The position numbers and the translations under genes were made by a program. A DNA stretch of 64,000 nt from Pisolithus tinctorius (taxonomy: Eukaryota > Basidiomycota > Agaricomycetes > Boletales > Pisolithaceae): assembly GCA_024663395.1 (NCBI GenBank), contig JANFAH010000023.1, positions 558,001 to 622,000 on the forward strand. The letters run 5' to 3'. Positions 56,829-64,000 of the stretch are shown one piece after another. Position 1 is the first letter of the stretch; the number at the start of each line of letters is the position of its first letter. The notes below the pieces were generated by a model. That model did no database searches and was not told where the DNA came from. It was given only the letters and a program-made list of their open reading frames with translations.

Positions 56829-59662
56829 ATGTCCACTACCGATCCAAGCTCACACCTTGTCACACAGTTCAGTGAAGACGCATATGCACAAGTAGCAAGG
56901 CTTTGCCAGCGACCTTCCTGCGCAGTCGTCATCAACCCGGGTGAACCTTGCCACTACGTCGCACCCATTGACCAGACCAAGCCTGGCAGGTATGTATGTG
57001 GTAGTTGCTATGCACATTATCAGAGGAAGCCTTCGACAACTGTTAGCCGAGCCCAAGGTTAGTAAACTTTCCAGTTCTACGTCTGGCAAATATCCACTTA
57101 CCCTTTGACAGCGTCACTACCAAGTCCACAAGCCATTCGCCAATCTGTGGGTGCTGCTCAGTCACGCGGTGAGTTATGAATGACCATTCCCTGTCCGTTT
57201 TTTTACTTAGTTTTTATACAGCGTCAATTAATCCCCCTCCAGTCATGGCTATGGCGAACCTTCGCATGCCACCTCCGCCCGTTCCGATCCAACCGCCGAG
57301 CATCAGCCGCACGCCGCATCCACAACTTCCAATCCGAGGACCCAACATTCACGTGCCTTCAGCCATGGCACCAGCGGGTGCAGGCGCTTCATTGCCCGCC
57401 GGCTCTGTTGGCTATACTCCGCGGCACCTGCAGTATGCTGTTCAGCGTGAACACTGGCAACGTGTGGCCCACCGCCCCCCACCTGCGGAAACAATATCAT
57501 TGGAGGTTTCGGCGTTATATGAATCTGGGGTTAGGAAGAAAGGTCTTCGGGGCAATCCCATCGGAGTATGTGTATTATGTGGGCATTTCCCTGTCAACAT
57601 AGCTAACGTGTTATAACAGAACATATGCGAGGGCCTGAAGGACATTAATGCCTTGGCCTCAGCAGCCGAGCTCGTGGACATCGCCCTCCGCACAATCACC
57701 CCACGTATCCAAGCTTTCCGTCCTGAATTCCTGTGGCGGGACTCTGAGTTTGTAGTGCGCGACGCGATGTGGGTGGATCTCTTCCGACACTCACTGACGT
57801 CGAACGAGCCATACTTCTATGCCCAGTGCCTCCATCCGGCCACCCACAAAAATTCCCGAGCCATGGTCTTCAAGGCCAAGCAGTTCAGTCTCTACGTTGT
57901 CGTCCCTGCAAGCCAGTGGCAGGAGCTTGAGGCTTTCCAGGAGAAACTCGATGACACCGCAGCGGCAGGCACATCCATGTTTCCTGTGACGTCCGTCACT
58001 AATGCCGCCACCACTCCCAAGGGTTCCGAGGCTCCAGCTGTATCTGCCTCACGGACATCGACTACGACCCTCTTCGATCGCCCTATTTCTCATGATATCC
58101 GGCGTCTCTTCGACCAGACAGAGCCGTCCGCCTCTTTGATGATGGAGGCAGGTACAAGTATGCTCGCCAAACGCCGCCATCGCCAATCAAGCAGTATCTC
58201 AAGTACAACGGGTCTTTCTCCACCTCATAAGAAGTCTGTCACCTCGATTCTAGACCTTGACAACCTCGAATCAAGCAGCGATATCTCGAGCACAGCAGGT
58301 CTCACCGTACCTTGGCATAAGAAGCCTCTTGCCATGTCGCTTCCAGACCCTGAATCGAACAGTATCTCAAGCGCAACAGGTTTCACTCTGCCTCGTAATA
58401 AGCCCGCCACTGCGTCGCTTCCAGACCCTGACCGTCTCAAAACCGCACTCCAGTCCGGAGGCAGAGGGAAGTTCGAGCTACAGACCAGTACGTCACACTA
58501 CAATCTTCATTGACCTACGCTAATGCATCGTGACATCAGTACTTAAGCAGAAATTCGAACCGATCAACTTCTATCCGATACCCACTCGTGACATAACAGA
58601 GCTCGTCGGGGGAAACGACACCTTCGACATCAACAAGATCAATTCTCTCTCTGGTACGATCCTGGTAACTCACTCCAGTCACGACATCATCGGTGTAGGT
58701 GCATTTAAGACAGCACAACGCGCCCGAATCAACATTTTCGGGAGCGCGGCCAACTCCCTTGGGTCTACCCCAAACGAAGAAATCGTCCTCAAGCGTCCGT
58801 ATGATGTCGCGCAGGGCGGTCCACCCTATACGCGACTGACGCTGCATGAAGAGTCGATAAAGCTAGTTCGGGAGGCCAACATTTTGTACTGGTCGAAGGC
58901 GCTCCTCAACATGACCTACAACTACATCCATCATTGCGTCTCCGAATCTACAGATCCCCCTCCTTTCGAAATCCCCATCTTGCGTTTTGTAGTTGCTGGC
59001 CTAGTGGTCGCGTATTCACACCGTCCGGGTGGTCCCACAGGGCCTCATGCCCCAAAACCTGGCTCCGCCAGTGCTATGTACCTTGCCGAGGAGTTGATTA
59101 GATTTGACGATGGCCCAGACGGAATCAGTGGCGGCGGTTCGAAGAAGTTCACGAAGTTTATTCACAACAGCAACCCCAATCCCTTCCCCGAACCCGGCGA
59201 GTACGGGTATGAAACGGCAGAATTTCTCGCATTCACACAACACGTCCAATACAGCAACACGAATGGTCAAGTATACATTTCTGATTACCAAGGTAAGTCG
59301 CCTCGGATCCGATCATAGTACGTTGATATACTGACTTCTGTGACTTCTTATGCAGGCAGTACGACGCTGTTATCAGATCCCCAAATTCTCACCCACCCGT
59401 GCGCAATAACCACCTGACGCTCTGATTGTGTGTAATAGACTGATGAATCACCTTGCTTTCCAGCGACGTTAACCAAGGCCGGATCTTGTTTGGGGAAGGT
59501 AATCTGGAGGATGAAGTTGCGGCGTTTGAGCACCAGCACGTCTGTAACAAGTATTGCAAATGGCCGGGATTCCAGCTAGAGGTGTTTGGCAAGGGGAAGG
59601 CCCGAAGCTCAGGGACGGCGTCGTGCAAAGGAAAGACTCACAACACAGGAGGGGTGTTCTGA
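56829..59662 (+). CDS. Alpha-type protein kinase, 7 exons, 830 aa
   Basis: Atypical kinase of the MHCK/eEF2K class. Exons 56,829-57,057, 57,112-57,168, 57,222-57,565, 57,620-58,487, 58,540-59,292, 59,356-59,398 and 59,464-59,662 sum to 2,493 nt in one frame. The N-terminal Cys cluster (C-x4-C, GEPCHYV, TKPGRYVCGSCYAHY) and the middle block (NICEGLKD...FKAKQFSLYVVVP) are typical of fungal alpha-kinases. A Ser/Pro-rich linker precedes the kinase domain at about 535-800. It shows GVGAFK (556), EEIVLKRP (Lys584), PILRFVVAG, AMYLAEEL, YISDYQG (Asp748), LLSDPQILTHP (Asp758), LFGEGN, and the zinc site HQHVCNKYC. All key motifs are present, so it should be active. Its place inside the transposon makes it cargo or a regulator of the element; substrate unknown. 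Confidence 0.9.
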
Positions 59663-59785
59663 TTACCGTTGAAAGTAAAGGTTCTTTGGCTGTATGGCTT
59701 CCGTGAATCTTGTGTAGTACACTCATTGATGCTTGCTATAAATTGGTGCTTGCTCTTGCTGAAGCGATCCTCGCTCCAATTCGAC

Positions 59786-60959
59786 ATGGCCGTCCCCTCA
59801 ACTAACGTAGAGTACATGTGGGCAGTCATTGGTGGCCCAGTGACAGGCATCTATCGAGACTCGGACTGGTACTTTACATGTCACTCGATTATTGTGTGCG
59901 GTACTGACATGAAGCAATGTAGTCCTCGCATGGAGTGTGGGAGAGCATCGCCGCCATTACCAATCGCCATTCAATGTATTTCCGAACGGGAGGCCCAACT
60001 TGTATGCAGAACACTGCAGCCCATCGTGAACGCACTGCCAGCCAACCCGAGCCCTACACAATTACTTGCTGCATTGGGCGACTCTCGAAACGTGCGAAAC
60101 CTGCTCCACGACGACGAAGGCTTTCACGCTGTGGTAATAGGTGCACCACCTGGGGTTCACCGTACTAGGTGAAGCACTTTCACGCCTTTTCAACTTGCAA
60201 CACTTAATCCATCAACAAATTAGGGAAAGTGTAACACGCGCCGAGGGTACATTCAAGTATCTCAAAAAGCGTCACACTGCCTCATTCTGGGAGGCTTTAG
60301 CATTCGTTGTGGTGAAAGGCATTGAAGGACTCATGCCTCCCTTGCTAACATCTACTGAAGTGCTTAACGATGGTGATTTTTGACTTCACATTTTGCAAAC
60401 TGACGGGTTTAACTGTGGTATAGTAGATGCAATCACCAACAGTCTCCGCACTCTCCAAGTTGACGCAGACCTAGTAAGCTCCTCAAACACCCCAAGATCC
60501 CCTCCCTCAAGACGTAGGATTCCTTCCGTGTCCACTCCCACGTCCCCCACCTACTCGATGATATCGTCGCCATCCACATCTCATACCCGCACACGTGTGC
60601 ACTCTACCCATCATCTGTTCTCCCCCCCTCCCTCTTCAGGTCCCCCTGCCGGCCCGATCATCTACACACACATCCGTAGCCTTCGTGGTCTTCTTTCCAG
60701 CCAATATGTTCCTCATGCGAACTCGGATTTAAGCTCCCAGGTCGAGGCCCGAGCTCGACCATTGGGCGGAATAGTAGCTCAATATCTTGCTTCCCACGGC
60801 TATGGCTTATCTGACGTTGACATTATCCTCGATTGCTACAGGCAATCTCAATCCGTGGAACCACCTGTGGGCGACCAGTTTGTGATGCATCTTGCACGGG
60901 AGGGCTTGCCTGTGGCTGAGGGGAACTTCTTGTTGGCTATGATAAGGAGACGGCGTTGA
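59786..60959 (+). CDS. Third gene of the element, unknown, about 337 aa
   Basis: ATG at 59,786. Exons 59,786-59,868, 59,923-60,168, 60,224-60,372 and 60,424-60,959 have GT-AG borders and sum to 1,014 nt in one frame; the first intron (54 bp) is optional, since reading through stays open. Two similar modules are seen, MWAVIGGPVTGIYRDS and FHAVVIGAPPGVHRTR followed by a variable stretch, loosely like the N-terminal hybrid-binding domain of RNase H1 (weak resemblance). A Ser/Thr/Pro-rich linker follows, then a C-terminal helical-looking part (YTHIRSLRGLLSSQY, GIVAQYLASHGYGLSDVDII) ending in MIRRRR. Tandem with the kinase, 123 bp downstream. Role unknown. Confidence 0.6.
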
Positions 60960-61010
60960 CACTGCAATTATAGATACGTAGGAAATGCGGTCACAAGTTT
61001 GACAAAGGTG

Positions 61011-61266
61011 TTTTTCTTTTTTCAATACGACGATGGCAAAAAAAAAAAAGTACTTTGACAAACGCGTTTTTTCATTTTTCATTATGACGATGGCCAAAAA
61101 AAAAAAGTACTTCGACAAACGCGTTTTTTCATTTTTCATTACGACGATGGCAAAAAAAAAAAAGTACTTGGAGTGATCGAGGTCCGCCGTCGGCCATTTC
61201 CATTTTGAGTTGGGCATTTTGCCGTTGGACTTTCCTTATTCGAGCGTGATTGTCCGGCTTTCCATA
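61011..61266 (-). repeat. Right terminal inverted repeat, 256 bp
   Basis: Reverse complement of the left repeat with three of the ~57-bp units (GTAC boundaries at about 61,050, 61,109 and 61,167). Outside the unit-number difference only a few bases differ. Confidence 0.85.
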
Positions 61267-61272
61267 TAATTG
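61267..61272 (+). repeat. 6-bp target site duplication, right
   Basis: TAATTG, as at 53,996-54,001. Confidence 0.85.
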
Positions 61273-61371
61273 CGTCAACCACAGCTCATGCGTCACGTGA
61301 GATCATTAACCTGGAACCGGGCCCCATGTACTGATCAGCGCGGTACATAATTCCCCTCGTTCATCTCAAAG

Positions 61372-62090
61372 TGCAAACGGGATCCGGTGAAAATGTAGAT
61401 TATGGGCTGCTCAGATGAAGGGATTTGATTTTAGCCCCTTCCCTTGCACTGGGCCCGGGTCACCGTTGCTTGTACCGCTGACTTTGATTTCTTCAAATTG
61501 AATATCGAGATCGATCGCCGCGATTAATTTATTGTTGGTTAAACACGGGCGCGGAGAGTGTGTACTCACAGGAAGATTAGAAGACTTGATCTTTTAACAA
61601 CGGTGGAGAGAGCAGTTCGCTTCCTTTTCGGCTCCTGTGTTGCCGTTGACGATCCACAGCACGCCAGATGATCTGGCTGTGAAGTTTGTGAGGGTTCTTG
61701 TAGAGTACATGCTGTTAAGCACCTCAATGGATCTTGCCCTTCATAGAGCCCCGTTTGATCAACATACCAGTGCCAGTCGCTCTTTCATTTAACTGATCGA
61801 AGAAAACATAGCACTGTGCAAAGTGATCCTTACAGTTCCCGCTACATAGGTATACATGCCTGGTTATACTCATGGTATAGTACCCGATGCCCGAGGGAGG
61901 GGAGGCGATAGTTGCTGCACAACGACCTTCGAAGCGATACGAGTTGCCAGGAAGTTCTGGAGCAGCACGGAGCAGGAATTTGATACCCCAGAACGAGAAG
62001 GTAGTCAGCTTTATTTACGTTCCCACCCGTTTCGACTCATCTCATACAGATGTTAGGTTTGTAGATGAGTTGTGCCAGTTCCTGTAATAG
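61372..62090 (+). pseudogene. BCP1: BCP1/BCCIP relic, copy 5
   Basis: The start codon reads ATC (ISKCKRDP where MSKRKQDP is expected). FDFFKLNIEIDR at about 61,480 is the BCP1 core start, with the rest of that domain mostly lost. VLVEYMLLSTSMDLA (about 61,700) keeps the VEYM motif that is broken in copies 2 and 4. GEAIVAAQRPSKRYELPGSS (61,905) and HTDVRFVDELCQFL (to 62,087) form the C-terminus. Stops and deletions break it. Confidence 0.55.
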
Positions 62091-62099
62091 ATTATCTTG

Positions 62100-63240
62100 T
62101 GGCACTACCTATGCCCGGCCAAGCTGTCAGCACCCCACTCGATAGCGTTGTTGATCATTCCTTTTTCTTGTAGATTAGGGTAAATGCGAAGGTGGCGAAA
62201 GCTGTTTGTACACAGTAAGACTGCTTCTGACCGGCGTGATACCCGACTTGTAGTCAACGTGTGGACGGAACCACAGCCGTGTTCTGACTCTCTCCTTGCT
62301 TCATCGTGAGAAGAGAAGCAGCTCGGTTGGCCGATGGGAGAATCTCAGTCCACGGATCTTCTTTTATCTTCTATGACGATTTTCAATACACACCTTGCGA
62401 GCTATTCCCCCGACTCCGAAATATCTTCATCACTTGTTTCCATAGTAGGGGATAGACGGAATGCTCCTGATTCAACGTTTACGATACGAAAACGAAGGTA
62501 TGTAGTGCGGAGATCGAGAAGCACAATGTGGCAATGGTGACGACAGTGCTGGAAATGACGCGTGGTCGTACGGAGTTGTGTCAAAATCACAATCAGTTTA
62601 CGAAAGCATGACGAAAAAAATTATTCACAGCATCGATGTTACGAGTGACTTTGGTGTTCATACTGCCCGCAGATCAGGGAATACGGTGCGAGGGTCCGCA
62701 GAGATGGATTGCCTCGAACTTTGTAGGTAACTTTGTAGGGGTAAAGCAACGCGAAACATAACTGACTCACTTCTCTTTGGTCATCATACACCATTCATTT
62801 CCTCGTTCCTCGTTCTTGCCCCTTGCAGAGTTGCTTCGGAACTTCTCTGTGAGCCTCTGACGCACACATGCAGCAAGAAAGTCACTGGAACGCCAAATCT
62901 ATTCAACCGTTCGTCCAAGATGGGCAACGGAGTCTCCCTTGATGGAAGAAGACACTAGAAACCTGATAGAGTCACAGGTTAATCTTGGGATGGATTTCCG
63001 TGGGGTAAAGGATCAAGGTTAGGATCGACAGGAAGACAACTTTCCTAGAGGTTCGGAGATGGGATCAATGTATGTATATCCAGACGGTATCAACCGGTGA
63101 GAGATGAATCTGGTCGCGTAGGAACAGTTCAATAAGATCCCAGGGGAGGAAGGAAGTTGGTAGTTCTTTAACTCGAGTCCTGCTAGGCCCGCGACTCAGT
63201 ATAGTGTGTCTGCAACGTGCCAGGCATATCTACAGAATTA
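62100..63240. other. Duplicated segment, no gene recognised
   Basis: Direct match to 41,630-42,506 plus 44,096-44,250. It contains the empty site of the Tc1-like foldback at 63,062-63,090. Confidence 0.4.
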
Positions 63241-63244
63241 GTAG

Positions 63245-63430
63245 CTAGGTATGCAGCAGTAAGTTTAAATTCTTGCCGTCAAAAAAACATCGAGTAGCCA
63301 TAATCACACCCGCGCGAAAAACGGGATACGTACCGGTGCCAGCAGGACAAGTACTCACCTGATACACTGCATTCGCTTCGGCGACAAAGATAAGACTTGA
63401 CGATACCGCCAGCCTGGCGGTCCTACTCAC
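63245..63430 (-). other. Conserved 61-codon minus frame, second copy
   Basis: Reads MSRTARLAVSSSLIFVAEAN; same frame as 44,265-44,450. Possible exon of the adjoining minus-strand gene. Confidence 0.3.
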
Positions 63431-63475
63431 ATGAGATAGTGTTACGTGTTGGCTCGTTACATATGATGGCGGCCT

Positions 63476-64000
63476 TTACGACTCTGACCCCTTTGTCCTA
63501 ATTGTTTTGTATCCTCCTCCAAGGCGGGGGTTTGTTTCCATGTTTGTGTGTATCATTGAAGTACACTCTGCTCCAGAAGCTTGGCCCAGCCCCTGCGAGT
63601 CCCTGTGAATTTGTTCCCGTGAAGCAGTGGGAGAGAGCCTCCGAGCAATGAACTGAGCTCTGGGGAAGCTATAGGCTGAAGTATGTAGTTGTTGATGTGC
63701 ACGACGCACGACCATGTCTTCGCCTTTCTGACTAAGCACTACGTAGCGTGGCTGTTCGCTACCTCCTGTCCCTAGGTCTCCCTACTACACCAAGTATAAA
63801 GTAAATACTTACCGCCAGTTGTACGGTACTGTACCATACCCCAGCTCTCTCGCTGGAGGAAGTTCACTCAATGCCCCATAGAAGGCTTCCGTGGCGTTCT
63901 GATCTTCTCGCCCTATGGTGCCCACGATCCGTACGTTATTACGTCTCCACCTATCTCGAAGAGACTCCAATTCGGTGGCGTTGTGCTGTGCACTTCTTCC
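63476..64000 (-). pseudogene. Unrecognised minus-strand gene family, copy 3 (cut by window edge)
   Basis: Exon with FPRAQFIARRLSPTASREQ (about 63,690-63,610), a GTAAAT-type donor region near 63,800, and an upstream exon with LELAGVW-like drift towards 64,000. Compared with copy 2 there are frame-changing indels (VVLSQKGEDMVVRRAH). Continues beyond the window. Confidence 0.4.

Larger units (their letters stand above)
54002..61266. mobile_element. Complete TIR transposon with DDE integrase and alpha-kinase
   Basis: 7,265 bp bounded by inverted repeats beginning TATGGAAAGCCGGACAATC and by TAATTG on both sides. It contains, in order: integrase (minus), a 148-bp divergent promoter region, alpha-kinase (plus) and a third gene (plus). 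TIRs are nearly identical, all three genes join without frameshift and CpG is normal, so the insertion looks young and possibly active. Integrase-type DDE elements with 6-bp duplications include Mavericks/Polintons (much larger, with polymerase B) and distantly Ginger (usually 4 bp); this one fits neither. Confidence 0.88.

Noticed and set aside
60393..60450. A Ulp1-like cysteine peptidase motif (QTDGFNCG)
   Set aside because: These codons fall in a 51-bp GT-AG intron (60,373-60,423). Splicing it out joins LND to VDAITNSLRTL in frame, while reading it as coding meets a stop just upstream.
1..64000. tRNA, rRNA or small RNA genes
   Set aside because: No cloverleaf or conserved rRNA stretch was noticed by eye; a covariance-model scan was not possible here.

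Overview
The window looks like repeat-rich nuclear DNA of a mushroom-forming basidiomycete (Agaricomycetes). The evidence is short 45-75 bp introns, a fungal alpha-kinase with its typical N-terminal Cys cluster, a Plavaka-type transposase, a DUF6570-bearing Helitron replicase and small Agaricomycete-style zinc-finger genes. I saw no bacterial, organellar or rRNA/tRNA features.

Layout. (1) 1-16,025 and 41,228-53,105 plus 61,372-64,000 are copies of one recently duplicated, CpG-rich block. A unit carries a minus-strand gene family with a C-terminal Cys/His (C2H2-like) finger, decayed plus-strand copies of BCP1/BCCIP (protein chaperone and nuclear export factor) and a third unrecognised minus-strand gene. 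3,800-5,960 plus 8,620-16,025 on the left matches 44,460-53,105 on the right in direct orientation; 41,228-42,506 plus 44,096-44,990 matches 61,766-64,000. (2) 16,026-41,112 is a nest of old, strongly CpG-depleted transposons: a decayed Plavaka-type element, a 7.2-kb foldback element (23,674-30,881) with a 10-bp target duplication and satellite arms, a Tc1-like foldback at its centre, a 1.87-kb insertion in one arm, and a ~10-kb Helitron (31,142-41,112) carrying RepHel and passenger genes. (3) A second Tc1-like foldback (42,507-44,093) interrupts a duplicated block; the undisturbed site survives at about 63,070. A 161-bp deletion derivative of the Helitron sits at 3,560-3,720.

(4) The most notable object is 54,002-61,266: a complete, apparently young 7,265-bp element with 256/313-bp terminal inverted repeats and a perfect 6-bp target duplication (TAATTG). 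It contains three genes whose exons join without frameshift: an 11-exon DDE integrase (597 aa, minus), a divergent 7-exon alpha-type protein kinase (830 aa, plus) and a third gene of about 337 aa (plus). A DDE-integrase transposon packaged with an alpha-kinase is my best candidate for an undescribed system.

Gene models are hand-spliced. Family names rest on motif recognition by eye, not on searches. Most other open frames here are shadows or relics.
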